Shown here in pieces: positions 26,071 through 35,993 of a stretch of DNA of 64,000 nt. The number at the start of each line of letters is the position of its first letter. Position 1 is the stretch's first letter. Source of the stretch: Bacillota bacterium (GTDB lineage: Bacteria > Bacillota > SHA-98 > UBA4971). Below the pieces are notes generated by a model. It did no database searches. It saw only the letters and a list, made by a program, of their open reading frames with translations, and was not told the origin of the DNA. Location: assembly GCA_012516125.1 (NCBI GenBank), contig JAAYXB010000014.1, forward strand, positions 62,001 to 126,000. The letters are read 5' to 3'. Made by a program: the position numbers and the translations under genes.

Positions 26071-28452
26071 ATGGGCCCGGGCATGGACATGGAGCACGAA
26101 AGGGTCCGCTGGGCCGGCTGGACGACCGTCGCTGGCATGCTTGCGGCCTTCGCGCTCGTGACCATCATCACAGGAGCGCGCTTCCTGACGCTGACACCGG
26201 CTCTGGCGCAGGGCACCGGAGAAGGGCAGTTGCCATCGCTGTTCTCCGGAGAGTTCGGGTTCCCTGAGGAGCCCGAGCCGGGCGCCGCTGAGGCCGAGCC
26301 GGCCGACCAGGCCGCGCCCGCCCCGCCGGAATCGCCTGTAGGCCCTGACTTCGAGCTTGTGGCCTCCAGTGCGAACCTCGAGCTTTACATGAACAAATCC
26401 GACTCGCGCCTCGCCGTGCGCGATCTTCGGTCGGGCAAGATCTGGCGCTCGAGCCCCGAGGTGGGCGATCGCCCGCTCAAGGGCGGGTCTCTCTGGCGCC
26501 AGCACATGGACTCCGCCTTCGTCGTCACCTACACCGACGCAAGGAAGCGGGGCACGAAGGTCACCAACAACATCCGCGAGGCCGCGACCATCTCATGGGA
26601 GCCGCTGGAGTGGGGCCTGAAGGCACGCTATGACATGCCGAGGCTGGGCATAGCCCTCTCCATCGAGTATCGCCTCGGCGATGACTACCTGGACGTGCGC
26701 ATCCCGGGCGATGAGATAGAGGAGCGAAGCGAGTTCAAGCTGGTGACGATTGAGCCTCTCCCCTTCTTCGGCGCGACATTCGACGACATCGATGGCTACA
26801 TGCTCATCCCCGATGGGAGCGGCGCCCTCATGCATTTCGGCGGGCGCCGTGGCGAGCCCAGGCGCGCGTTCTATGAACCCATCTACGGCCATGACTGGAT
26901 CGCCAAGAACATCTACTCCATCCTGACGCATGTCTCGATGCCCGTCTTCGGCATCGCCCACTCCGGCGCGGAGGGCCGCGAGGTGCCCGGTTCGTTCCTT
27001 GCCATCGTGACAAGGGGCGACTTCGAGGCCAGGATCACCTGCTCGCCCGCAGGGTACATCACCGATTTCAACCGCGCAAGCGTCGAGTTCCTCGCAAGGC
27101 GGCAGTACTCCGCGCCCATCAGCGCCCAGGTCTTCGTAAACACCTTTACCGACGACCTCATCCGGGGAGAGCGCTCCGCAAGATATGTGTTCCAGGCAGG
27201 CGACGAGGCTGGCTACCCGGGAATGGCCGCGGCCTATAGAAACTACCTTGTGAAGGATAGAGGGCTTACCAGGAACGCCGACGCCGATCCTGGCGCCGCC
27301 CCCGCCCGTCTTCAGCTTCGGATTTTCCACGGGATCACGAAGAAGACGGGCATGCTCTCTCGGTTCATCCCCATGACCACTTTTGACGAGGCCCGCGTCA
27401 TCCTCGACGCGCTTCTCGACGCAGGCATCACCGGCATGGACGTGACCCTCGTCGGCTGGACGCGCGACGGCTACGACGGCGCCGCGCCGTTACGGCTTCC
27501 GCCCGACACGCGCCTCGGTGGCGAGAAGGGCCTCGCGGCATTTGTCGCCTACGCAAAGTCGAAGGGCCAGAGGGTATTCCTCGAGGATAACTACCTCGAC
27601 GCCTTCCGGGGCAACGGCGGATTCTCCACGCGAACGGACGTCCTCCGGGGCTACGACAAGCTCCCCCGGTTCATCGAGCCGGACAACTTCTTCCTGACGC
27701 CCGACGCCGCCATGCGCCATGCGTCCCACGACATGCCCATTATGGCGAGGCTCGGGGTGGACGGCATCGACATCCGTTACCTGGGCCAGTATGCGCTGTC
27801 CCACACTGAGCGCCGCCGCTCGGAGCGGCGCGACGAGGTGACCGCGAAATGGCTCAAGCTTGCGGACCTCGCCCGGCGCAAGTTCGGCAGCGTAGGCTCC
27901 ATTGGCGGCGACATGTACGTCCTCGGCTACGTGGACCGGATAACCGACGTCTGGATGGAGGACAGCGAGTACGAGTTCGTTGACGAGGACGTCCCATTCT
28001 ACCAGATGGTGGTGCATGGGCTCGTGCCCTACTGCGGTTACCCGGGCAACCTCCGCAGCGACCCGGACATCGAGTTCCTGAAGATGATCGAGTACGGCGC
28101 CCTGCCCGCCTTCGAGCTGACCTACGGGCACTCGTCGGCCCTTCGGGAAACCCAGTACAACATGCTCTTCAGCTCCTTCTACAAGGACTGGATCGACGTC
28201 GCGGCGAAGGAATGGCGCGTGGTCTGCGCCGAGATGGGCGACCTCCAATCGAAGCTCATGACGGGCCACAGGGTCATCGCGCCCGGCGTCAGGGAGACTG
28301 CGTACGAGGACGGCACCCGGGTCGTCGTGAACTACAACGAGTTCGACCAAGAAGTGGACGGGACGCTGGTCCGCGCCCGCAGCTATGCGGTAGTTCGCCG
28401 CGACGCCGCCACCGGAGACTCCCGCACCCGCGAAGGGGGGACCGCAAGGTGA
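26071..28452 (+). CDS. DUF5696 protein, putative exported glycoside-hydrolase-like enzyme
   Basis: About 793 residues: an N-terminal membrane/signal segment (TTVAGMLAAFALVTIITGA), a Pro/Glu/Ala-rich linker, an N-terminal beta domain (NLELYMNKSDSRLAVRDLRSGKIW, a form typical of this family), then a TIM-barrel-like region with MTTFDEARVILDALLDAGI, MDVTLVGWTRDGYDG, GQRVFLEDNYLDAF and DGIDIRYLGQYALS. The arrangement resembles retaining or inverting glycosidases, but catalytic residues cannot be assigned. Its stop overlaps the next permease start. Starts upstream to 25933 are open; I chose the ATG before the signal segment, with low certainty. Confidence 0.75.
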   Translation: MGPGMDMEHERVRWAGWTTVAGMLAAFALVTIITGARFLTLTPALAQGTGEGQLPSLFSGEFGFPEEPEPGAAEAEPADQAAPAPPESPVGPDFELVASSANLELYMNKSDSRLAVRDLRSGKIWRSSPEVGDRPLKGGSLWRQHMDSAFVVTYTDARKRGTKVTNNIREAATISWEPLEWGLKARYDMPRLGIALSIEYRLGDDYLDVRIPGDEIEERSEFKLVTIEPLPFFGATFDDIDGYMLIPDGSGALMHFGGRRGEPRRAFYEPIYGHDWIAKNIYSILTHVSMPVFGIAHSGAEGREVPGSFLAIVTRGDFEARITCSPAGYITDFNRASVEFLARRQYSAPISAQVFVNTFTDDLIRGERSARYVFQAGDEAGYPGMAAAYRNYLVKDRGLTRNADADPGAAPARLQLRIFHGITKKTGMLSRFIPMTTFDEARVILDALLDAGITGMDVTLVGWTRDGYDGAAPLRLPPDTRLGGEKGLAAFVAYAKSKGQRVFLEDNYLDAFRGNGGFSTRTDVLRGYDKLPRFIEPDNFFLTPDAAMRHASHDMPIMARLGVDGIDIRYLGQYALSHTERRRSERRDEVTAKWLKLADLARRKFGSVGSIGGDMYVLGYVDRITDVWMEDSEYEFVDEDVPFYQMVVHGLVPYCGYPGNLRSDPDIEFLKMIEYGALPAFELTYGHSSALRETQYNMLFSSFYKDWIDVAAKEWRVVCAEMGDLQSKLMTGHRVIAPGVRETAYEDGTRVVVNYNEFDQEVDGTLVRARSYAVVRRDAATGDSRTREGGTAR

Positions 28453-29444
28453 ATCCCGAGGCCAGGCGCCCGCAAAGCTCGAGGTCAAGGTCCAGCTCGC
28501 GACCGGCGCCGGGATCTATACCAAGGTCGATGCCGAGATCGATGCCGAGGCCGACGGCAAAGCCGGTGGCGAGGCAGAGGTTCAAGCTGAGCCTCTCAGG
28601 AAGGCGCGCATTGTGGGGCTTCATCCTCCTCACTCCGTGGTTTGCCGGGATGGCCATCTTCGCCCTGGGGCCGTTCGTTCAGTCGTTCGTGATAAGCCTG
28701 AGCGAGGTGGACCTCATCCGCGGCTTCAACCTGAGGTTTGTCGGCCTCGCAAACTACCGCGAGGCGTTCGTGGTGGACCAGAGGTTCGTGCCGCTCCTCC
28801 TGCGCACGATTGCGGACAGCGTCATCAACGTCCCGATCATACTGGTCTTCTCGCTCGTAGCCGCCTTCCTCATAAACCAGCGTATCAGAGGGCTTGGGTT
28901 CTATCGCGCCGTCTTTTTCCTCCCCGTAGTGGTTGTTTCCGGAATAGTTGTGGAGCAGCTCTTCAACCAGGACATAGCTAACACGATGTACAGCGGGATC
29001 ATCCCAATCGTGCTGATGGTCTTCAGGTATTTCGGGAATCAGGTTGCCACGATGGTAGCCAACTTTCTGTCCACGATCCTCATGGTCCTGTGGCGATCGG
29101 GGGTGCAGATCCTCCTCTTCCTTGCCGGCCTTCAGGGGATCTCATGCACCTATTACGAGGCTGCGAGGGTGGACGGCGCAACAGACTGGGAGGTCTTCTG
29201 GCTGGTCACCCTCCCTATGCTCACGCCGATCATCCTGGTGAATATCATCTACACCATCGTAGACTCGTTTACTGACGTCTTCAACGAGATGCTGTTCTTC
29301 ATAAAGGACGTCGGGTTCTCGGGCAGCTTCAGGCTGGGGTACGCCGCTGCCCTCGGATGGATCTACTTTCTCATGATTTTCATCATCATCGCCATCGTGA
29401 CCCTGTCATCCCGCAGGTGGGTCTTCTATGGCGGTGAACGCTAA
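28449..29444 (+). CDS. MalF-type sugar ABC transporter permease (first pair)
   Basis: Six-helix permease with the EAA loop YYEAARVDGATDWEVFWLVTLPML. The start GTG at 28449 overlaps the DUF5696 stop and has AAGGGGGG about 8 nt upstream, so the two are coupled. The first 50 residues are low-complexity and basic (SRSRSSSRP, IPRSMPRSMPRP), encoded by short repeats. The stop codon TAA is the first three bases of palindromic element C. Confidence 0.87.
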   Translation: MNPEARRPQSSRSRSSSRPAPGSIPRSMPRSMPRPTAKPVARQRFKLSLSGRRALWGFILLTPWFAGMAIFALGPFVQSFVISLSEVDLIRGFNLRFVGLANYREAFVVDQRFVPLLLRTIADSVINVPIILVFSLVAAFLINQRIRGLGFYRAVFFLPVVVVSGIVVEQLFNQDIANTMYSGIIPIVLMVFRYFGNQVATMVANFLSTILMVLWRSGVQILLFLAGLQGISCTYYEAARVDGATDWEVFWLVTLPMLTPIILVNIIYTIVDSFTDVFNEMLFFIKDVGFSGSFRLGYAAALGWIYFLMIFIIIAIVTLSSRRWVFYGGER

Positions 29445-29636
29445 GTGAGGGTGCAGAAATGCTCCCGACTTTTGGGAGAGGTTGCCGGTGATTGCACGAG
29501 GGGTGTCAAAATCCGGCCACCGGCCAGACGGGCCGGATTTTGTCAAGGCGCCCCGCTTGGGGCGCCGTCCCCGAGTGCAACACCGGCAACCCGGCAACTA
29601 CTGGAAGAGTGGCGAGGATTAACGCACCCTCACTTA
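29442..29636. repeat. Dispersed palindromic element, copy C (long form)
   Basis: 195 bp, the reverse-complement arrangement of copy B with near-identical sequence, including both internal hairpins. It begins TAAGTGAGGGTGC and ends GCACCCTCACTTA; flanking CGC and GCG extend the terminal pairing. It sits between the two permease genes of one operon, where it must be transcribed. Confidence 0.93.
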
Positions 29637-29707
29637 GCGGATTCTGTTTGGCAAGGTGAGGGCGAGTTTTCACGATCAGGCTGAAGAAGCAGCAGGAGGC
29701 GTTCCAG

Positions 29708-30691
29708 GTGGCAGGCTCCCGTCAGGTCACATATAGCGCGATAACCGGCCTTGCCGCCCGGCTGCGGGCCTCGATGCGGCCCGACGCCCGGGGCGTGCCG
29801 GTCATGTTGGTGTGGGCGAGGAGGCTCCAGAATCTCTTTTTCAAGGCCCTCCTCTACCTCGTGCTGACCGGGATCGCCTTCACCTTCTTGCTCCCCATCA
29901 TCTACATGGCGAGCACCGGGCTCAAGACCGTCGAGGACTACATAGACCCCGGCGTGCGCTGGGTGCCCACCGAGCCGAACTACAACAACTTCGTCCTCGC
30001 CTATCAGGGCCTGGCGTACCTCGCCACTCTGCGCAACAGCTCCCTTGTAGCAGTGGTCTCCGCCCTCGGCCAGATCATCTCGTGCTCGATGATCGGGTAC
30101 GCCTTCGCCCGGATCAGGTTCCCCGGCCGCGAGTTTCTCTTCCTGCTAGTGCTTTTCACCTTCATAGTGCCGCCACAGACGATCGTGGTGCCTCTCTTCA
30201 TACTCTATCGGCGCCTTGGCTGGATAGACACGTACTGGCCGTTCATCGTGCCCAGTTTCCTCGGTCACGGCCTGCGCGGCGCGCTGTTCATCCTTATCTT
30301 CCGGCAGTTCTTCCGCAGGCTTCCATGGGAGCTGGAGGACGCGGCCCGCATCGACGGCTGCAACGAGTTCCAGACATACTTGCGCATAATGCTGCCGCTC
30401 GCGAGGCCGGCGATCCTGGTAACTTTCCTCTTCTCGCTGGTATGGCACTGGAACGACTTCTACGAGCCGATGATGTACCTCATGAAACTCGAGAAATTCA
30501 CGATGCCGCTGCGCCTGCGGATGCTCCAGACGGGGCTTGAGCAGATCTACGGCGGACAGGGAGCCAATCTCATGAACGAGCCGCTCGTGATGGCCGCGGC
30601 GCTTCTCGTCATCGCGCCGCCGCTCATCCTCTACGCGTTCGCGCAGCGCTATTTCGTGGAGAGCATAGAACGCACGGGGCTGGTTGACTGA
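29708..30691 (+). CDS. MalG-type sugar ABC transporter permease (first pair)
   Basis: Permease partner of the preceding gene, with six helices and the EAA loop WELEDAARIDGCNEFQTYLRIMLPLARP. Start GTG at 29708 with AGGAGG 8 nt upstream. An N-terminal extension of about 40 residues precedes the first helix. It is separated from its partner only by palindromic element C. Confidence 0.88.
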   Translation: MAGSRQVTYSAITGLAARLRASMRPDARGVPVMLVWARRLQNLFFKALLYLVLTGIAFTFLLPIIYMASTGLKTVEDYIDPGVRWVPTEPNYNNFVLAYQGLAYLATLRNSSLVAVVSALGQIISCSMIGYAFARIRFPGREFLFLLVLFTFIVPPQTIVVPLFILYRRLGWIDTYWPFIVPSFLGHGLRGALFILIFRQFFRRLPWELEDAARIDGCNEFQTYLRIMLPLARPAILVTFLFSLVWHWNDFYEPMMYLMKLEKFTMPLRLRMLQTGLEQIYGGQGANLMNEPLVMAAALLVIAPPLILYAFAQRYFVESIERTGLVD

Positions 30692-30692
30692 C

Positions 30693-33600
30693 ATGAGGAA
30701 GGGTATAACCAGGCTGGCTAGCGCCGTTACATTCCTGATACTGCTCCTCCTGGGCGCGGCGCTCTCGTGCCCGGAAGTTGCCCTGGCACAGACACAGCCC
30801 AAGGACGAGGCTGTCGAGGTTGGGACCGGGGCACGGGCTGAGACCGGGGACATCTTTCGTCTCAAAGAGCGGCCGTACGCCGACGTGCTCGCGGACTTGC
30901 GGGCCGAGGGACTCGCATCCGCGCTCGACGTGGACATCACTGTGCCCGCCTGGCGTTACGCCGCCGCCCAGGCGGACGTGCGTGTCGCAGAAGAGATGGG
31001 CGGCGAAGGCCCGGCCCTCGTGTGGGCGGGTGAGGAGGGCTGGGTCGAGTGGGAGGTCCACGTGCCGAAGTCCGGCCTGTACAACATCGAGCTCAGGTAT
31101 TACCCGCTCCCCGGGAGACGCGCGTCCATCCAGCGAGACCTCAAGATAGACGGCGAGTATCCTTTCGCGGAGGCAAAGAAACTCATCTTCCAGCGCACCT
31201 GGCGCGACGCAGGCCCGCCTGCCACCGACAACCGGGGCGACCACGTCAGGCCGCGACAGGTCGAGGTGCCGATGTGGCGCACGGTGCGCCTGGAGGATGC
31301 GGACGCCATGCACGACCGGCCGTTCCTCTTCTATCTCTCTGCGGGAAAGCACCGACTTCGCATGGGCGGCATCCGCGAGCCGATCGTCCTCAAGTATCTG
31401 CGGATATGCCCCGGAGAGCAGATCCCGGCGTACGGCGACGTGCTGAAAGAATACAGGCGGCTCGGCTACGAGCCCGTTCAGAACGCGTTCGTGAAGATCC
31501 AGGCCGAGGATGCGGCCTTGAAGTCAGACCCCACGATCAGACGCGAGTATGGCGAGGATCCGCTCTCTGAGCCCATCTCCCACGACCACAGGCTGCTATC
31601 GGAGTTCGGGGGCTTGCGCTGGCGCCGGGGCGGCCAGTTCGTGTCGTGGAAGTTCTCCGTCCCGAAGACCGGGCTGTACCAGATCGCCATGCGCGTCTGG
31701 CAGCCATGGAGCCACGAGCCGATCTACCGTGAGATCCGCATCGACGGCAAGGTCCCGTTCCAAGAGATGCTCCAGGTGCCTTTCCGCGAGGACCCCGGGT
31801 GGAGGATGCAGGTGCTCGCGGACAGATGCGGCGAGCCGTACCTTTTCTACCTCGAAGAGGGCGAGCACACTCTCACCATGACCGTGAAGGTAGGGCCCAT
31901 CGCGCCCGTCATTTGGAGCATGGAGCAGGTCCAGAGGACCCTCTCCATGGTGGGCCGCGAGGTCATAATGCTCACCGGCTCGAATCCCGACCCCAACATG
32001 GAGTGGGAGCTCGACCGGCAGATCCCGGACCTCATCCCAACGCTCGAGAGCGTCGTAAGGAAGCTGGAAGCCACCTACGCGGACCTCGTGCGCGTGTCCA
32101 CGAAGCCGAGCAGCGTCGCAAACAACCTGAAGATGGTGGCATCGCAGCTCAAAAGCATGATAGCCAATCCCGATTCCATTCCCACCCGTATCGAGCAGCT
32201 CGCGAACAGCCAGGCACAGCTGGGCCAGGGGGCCCTGGGCCTTCGCAACCACCCGCTCCAGATGGACTACATCCTCATCACCTCGCCCGGCGCGCGCCTG
32301 CCACGCGCGAGGGCCACCATCGGCGAGCAGCTTGCCAGGGGGGTCCGGGAGTTCCTGAGGTCCTTCAGGAAGGACTACTCGGGCGTGGGGAGCACGTTTG
32401 GGCAGGCCGGCGGCGGGATCGGCGAGACCACCCTCAACGTGTGGATCGCGCGCGGGCGCGACTGGGCGGAGATCATAAAAGACCTCATCGAGGAGGACTT
32501 TACCCCGAGGACGGGCGTGAGAGTCAACGTCAACATCATGCCGGCGGGCGACATCAGGGCGCTCCTCCTCTCCGCCGTGGCGGGGCGCGCGCCCGACATC
32601 GCCATGGGCGTGGACGCGAACTTCCCCGTGGAGTTCGCCATCAGGGGCGCGCTCGAGCCGCTCGACAAGTTCCCGCACTACCCGGAGGTCACGAAGAGGT
32701 TCCGGCCGGGGGCGCTCGTCCCCTTCCGGTATCGTGGCGCCTCTTACGCCCTGCCTGAGGAGCAGAACTTCACCATGCTCTTCTACCGGAAGGACATCCT
32801 CGGCGAGCTTGGCCTTACGCCTCCCGAGACCTGGGATGATGTGTACGGCCTCATGTCTACGCTACACCAGAACGGGCTTGACTTCTATTACCCGTACGGC
32901 CTATTCACGCCGTTCTTGTTCCAGCACGGCGGCAACTACTACACGCCTGACGGCCTCCGGTCGGCGCTGGACACGCCAGAGGCCCTTGCGGCCTTCAAGG
33001 AATGGACCGGGCTTTATACGAGCTACAAGGTGCCGACCATAGCCAACTTCTACATGCGAATGCGCACCGGCGAGATGCCCATAGGCATCGCCGACTACTC
33101 CACGTACGTCCTGCTATCCACCGCCGCTCCGGAGATAACGGGATGGTGGGAGATGAGGCCGATGCCCGGCCGAAGGCTGCCGGACGGCAGGATCGACCGC
33201 TCCACCGGTGGCACGTCCAGGGCGGTGATGATGTTCCGACAGAGCCGGCACAAGGAGGCTGCGTGGGAGCTCATAAAGTGGTGGACGTCCACCGAGGTCC
33301 AGGTGCGCTTCGGCACCGAGCTCGAGGCGCTTCTCGGAGTCGAGGCCAGATGGAACAGCGCCAACGTGGAAGCGCTCAAGGAGCTACCATGGCCCAGAAA
33401 GGACATCGAGGCCGTGCTGGAGCAATGGGAATGGTTCCGGGAGCAGCCCGTCGTGCTGGGAGGCTACTACACGTCCCGCCACGTCATCAACGCCTGGAAC
33501 CGCGTGGTGCTCGAGGGCTGGAACCCGCGCGAGGCCCTGGAGCAGGCGGTCGAGGACATCGACCGCGAACTGCGCAAGAAGCAGGAGGAGTTCGGCGTGT

Positions 33601-33749
33601 TCGCAACGGGCGCTGGGGCTGATACTAAGACTGAGACTGAGACTGGGGCTGAGGCTGAGGCTGAGGCTGAGGCTGGGGCTGGGGCGAGAACCGGGACTGG
33701 GATCGAAGCCGAGGCCGGGACCAGGACCGGCGGTGCCACCGGACGGTGA
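30693..33749 (+). CDS. Giant solute-binding protein with two N-terminal beta-sandwich-like modules
   Basis: About 1,018 residues. Signal segment 1-33; two related modules at about 75-240 and 280-430, each with the pattern VPKSGLYNIELR / VPKTGLYQIAMR, an IDG(E/K)xPF motif and a closing FLFYL / YLFYL-GxH(R/T)L strand, resembling carbohydrate-binding beta-sandwiches; a helical region at about 430-580; then a family-1 solute-binding domain from about 590 (TGVRVNVNIMPAGDIRALLL, GRAPDIAMGVDANFP, FYRKDILGELGL). The tail is Glu-Ala/Gly-Thr repeats. It probably captures a complex carbohydrate for the first permease pair. Its TGA stop lies in a truncated palindromic element. Confidence 0.82.
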   Translation: MRKGITRLASAVTFLILLLLGAALSCPEVALAQTQPKDEAVEVGTGARAETGDIFRLKERPYADVLADLRAEGLASALDVDITVPAWRYAAAQADVRVAEEMGGEGPALVWAGEEGWVEWEVHVPKSGLYNIELRYYPLPGRRASIQRDLKIDGEYPFAEAKKLIFQRTWRDAGPPATDNRGDHVRPRQVEVPMWRTVRLEDADAMHDRPFLFYLSAGKHRLRMGGIREPIVLKYLRICPGEQIPAYGDVLKEYRRLGYEPVQNAFVKIQAEDAALKSDPTIRREYGEDPLSEPISHDHRLLSEFGGLRWRRGGQFVSWKFSVPKTGLYQIAMRVWQPWSHEPIYREIRIDGKVPFQEMLQVPFREDPGWRMQVLADRCGEPYLFYLEEGEHTLTMTVKVGPIAPVIWSMEQVQRTLSMVGREVIMLTGSNPDPNMEWELDRQIPDLIPTLESVVRKLEATYADLVRVSTKPSSVANNLKMVASQLKSMIANPDSIPTRIEQLANSQAQLGQGALGLRNHPLQMDYILITSPGARLPRARATIGEQLARGVREFLRSFRKDYSGVGSTFGQAGGGIGETTLNVWIARGRDWAEIIKDLIEEDFTPRTGVRVNVNIMPAGDIRALLLSAVAGRAPDIAMGVDANFPVEFAIRGALEPLDKFPHYPEVTKRFRPGALVPFRYRGASYALPEEQNFTMLFYRKDILGELGLTPPETWDDVYGLMSTLHQNGLDFYYPYGLFTPFLFQHGGNYYTPDGLRSALDTPEALAAFKEWTGLYTSYKVPTIANFYMRMRTGEMPIGIADYSTYVLLSTAAPEITGWWEMRPMPGRRLPDGRIDRSTGGTSRAVMMFRQSRHKEAAWELIKWWTSTEVQVRFGTELEALLGVEARWNSANVEALKELPWPRKDIEAVLEQWEWFREQPVVLGGYYTSRHVINAWNRVVLEGWNPREALEQAVEDIDRELRKKQEEFGVFATGAGADTKTETETGAEAEAEAEAGAGARTGTGIEAEAGTRTGGATGR

Positions 33750-33920
33750 AGGTGCAGAAGCCCTGCCGACTTTGGGAGGGGTTGGCGGTGCTTGCACGAG
33801 GGGTGTCAAAATCCGGCCAGCGGCCCGACGGGCCGGATTCTGGCGAAGCGCGCCCCGCTTGGGGCACCGTCCGCGAATGCAACACCGGCAACTCACCAGA
33901 TGTTGGCAAACCGGCAAGAA
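33747..33920. repeat. Dispersed palindromic element, copy D (long form, ends degraded)
   Basis: Starts TGAAGGTGCAG instead of the full terminal repeat, keeps GGGGTTGGCGGTG, the CAAAATCCGGCC / GGCCGGATTCTGG-type hairpin and the GCGCCCCGCTTGGGGC hairpin with changes, and loses the right terminal repeat. It separates the giant binding protein gene from the next permease gene. Confidence 0.8.
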
Positions 33921-33933
33921 GGCGGTGAGAGCT

Positions 33934-34908
33934 GTGAAGGGCGTAACCTGGGGAGAGCAGGTCAAGTGGGCGGACCGGGTAGGCCGGTCGCGGCGTCGGG
34001 CGGCGGGCTGGCTCGCAAGGCTGTGGCAGGAGATGAAGAAGCATCGGGTGTCCTATTACTTCATGGCGCCCTACCTGGTCCTCTTCTTCGTTTTCACTGT
34101 CATCCCGGTCATCACCGCCATATACCTTAGCTTTACGTACTTCAACGTGCTGGAGCCGCCGAGGTGGATAGGTTGGTCCAACTACCGGCTTCTGTTCTTG
34201 GAAGACGACGTGTTCCTGATAGCCCTCAAGAATACCCTGGTCTTCGCGGTCATCGCCGGCCCCATCGGGTACATCGCCTCGTTCATGCTGGCCTGGCTTA
34301 TAAACCAGTTGAGGTTCCGGGCCGCGTATACCCTGGCGTTCTACGTACCCTCTATCACGAGCGGCATAGCCATGGCCGTGGTGTGGATGTACTTCTTCAG
34401 CAGCGACAGGCTGGGCCTCATAAACTACGTCCTCATTAACCTCGGCATCATCAACGAGCCTGTGCTATGGCTCCACGACAAGGACACCATCCTGCCCGTG
34501 ATAATCATCGTCTCGCTGTGGATGTCCATGGGAGCAGGGTTCCTGGCGTTCGTGGCAGGCCTCAAGAACGTCCCTGAGGAGCTTTACGAGGCAGGCAGGG
34601 TGGACGGCATCAGGAACAAGCTGGAGGAAATGTGGCTCATCACCGTGCCGCTTATGAAGCCGCAGCTCCTCTTCGGCGCCGTCATGGCCGTGGTGAGCTC
34701 GTTCCAGGTCTTCGGCGTGGCCATGCAGCTTGCCGGGTTTCCAAGCCCGCTCTATGCGGGGCACACCATCCTGACGCACCTGCACGACTACGCGTTCATC
34801 AGGTACGAGATGGGGTACGCATCGGCCATCTCGGTCGTGCTGTTCGCGATCACGTTCGGGCTGAGCCGGATCTTCATGAGGATCTTCTCGACCCACGGGG
34901 ACTACTGA
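33934..34908 (+). CDS. MalF-type sugar ABC transporter permease (second pair)
   Basis: Six-helix permease (VSYYFMAPYLVLFFVFTVIP at the first helix) with the EAA loop ELYEAGRVDGIRNKLEEMWLITVPLM. The frame is open from 33733 but that part is translated palindromic repeat; GTG 33934 (or 33925) lies just past the element and is the more likely start. Membrane topology and length of about 324 residues are normal for the family. Confidence 0.86.
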   Translation: MKGVTWGEQVKWADRVGRSRRRAAGWLARLWQEMKKHRVSYYFMAPYLVLFFVFTVIPVITAIYLSFTYFNVLEPPRWIGWSNYRLLFLEDDVFLIALKNTLVFAVIAGPIGYIASFMLAWLINQLRFRAAYTLAFYVPSITSGIAMAVVWMYFFSSDRLGLINYVLINLGIINEPVLWLHDKDTILPVIIIVSLWMSMGAGFLAFVAGLKNVPEELYEAGRVDGIRNKLEEMWLITVPLMKPQLLFGAVMAVVSSFQVFGVAMQLAGFPSPLYAGHTILTHLHDYAFIRYEMGYASAISVVLFAITFGLSRIFMRIFSTHGDY

Positions 34909-34963
34909 GCGTGCCGGCGGGAGTAAGGCCGAGGCCGACGTTTCGCGATACGGGGGTATCCAC

Positions 34964-35869
34964 ATGGTAGCGCAGCGACGAGAGAATCAACATTACAGGC
35001 GCCGCAACATGCGCCCCAACAGGCCCCGCAGGTTGAAATGGGGGCGGGTCATGCTGTATGTGTTCGTGACAGCCCTCGCGGCGTTCATGGCCATGCCCCT
35101 CATCTACCTCATCTCGTCGGCTTTCAAGCCCATCGAGGAGCTTTTCGTGTTCCCGCCGAGGTTCTTCGTGCGGCACCCGACGACCCGTAACTTCGTCGAG
35201 CTCCTTCTCGCCGTAAGCGGCAGCTCCGTGCCGTTCTCAAGGTTCGCGTTCAACAGCATCTTCGTCTCGTCGGTAACAGTGCTCGGGAGCGTCATACTCT
35301 CGAGCATGGCCGCATACCCGCTTGCGAAGCACAGGTTTCCAGGGAAGGACCTCATCTTCCTCGGGATCGTGTCCGCGCTCATGTTCGCGCCCGAGGTGAC
35401 GCAGATCCCGCGCTACCTTGTGGTAAACAGGCTGGGGCTCATCGACACCTATGGGGCCCTCATCATCCCGAACCTCGCCGGCGCGCTGGGGCTGTTCCTT
35501 ACGAAGCAGTTCCTGGAGCAGATCCCTGGCGTTTTGCTGGAGGCGGCGCGGGTGGACGGCGCCTCGGAGTGGACCATCTTCACCAGGGTGATCATGCCCA
35601 TTATCAAGCCCGCCTGCGCCACCGTGGCGATGCTGGTGTTTGTAGCAGCGTGGAATGACACCTTCAGCCCGCTGGTGTTCACGCGCAGCGAGGCGATGAA
35701 GACCCTGCCCCTCGCGGTGCAGACTATCGCCGGCGGGCCGGGCGTCGTGGCGCGCACGGGCGCGGTGATGGCGGCCACTTTCGTCCTGACGATGCCGACC
35801 ATCATCGTATTCTTGCTGCTTCAGCGCCTGGTTCTGGAGACCATGGTGCACTCGGGAATCAAGGCGTAG
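34964..35869 (+). CDS. MalG-type sugar ABC transporter permease (second pair)
   Basis: Partner of the preceding permease, 301 residues, with a basic N-terminus, six helices and the EAA loop VLLEAARVDGASEWTIFTRVIMPIIKP. The ATG at 34964 has GGGGG 7 nt upstream. With the binding protein at 36193 it makes a second, conventional importer in the same locus, again without an ATPase gene. Confidence 0.9.
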   Translation: MVAQRRENQHYRRRNMRPNRPRRLKWGRVMLYVFVTALAAFMAMPLIYLISSAFKPIEELFVFPPRFFVRHPTTRNFVELLLAVSGSSVPFSRFAFNSIFVSSVTVLGSVILSSMAAYPLAKHRFPGKDLIFLGIVSALMFAPEVTQIPRYLVVNRLGLIDTYGALIIPNLAGALGLFLTKQFLEQIPGVLLEAARVDGASEWTIFTRVIMPIIKPACATVAMLVFVAAWNDTFSPLVFTRSEAMKTLPLAVQTIAGGPGVVARTGAVMAATFVLTMPTIIVFLLLQRLVLETMVHSGIKA

Positions 35870-35993
35870 GAAGTCACGGCAAGAGCATCGGGGACGGCTG
35901 GCACGCTTCTGCTTCTGCTTCTGCTTCTGAAGGAAATGGTTGGCAGGGTTTTGCAGAGTAAGAATCGCTCGCCAGGGGAGGAAACAAACGGGT

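Noticed and set aside
35899-35955. Sigma-54-like sites TGGCACGCTTCTGC (35899) and TGGCAGGGTTTTGCA (35941)
   Set aside because: Both have only 9 bases between GG and GC; sigma-54 promoters need 10. Kept only as a remark under the NtrC-type regulator.
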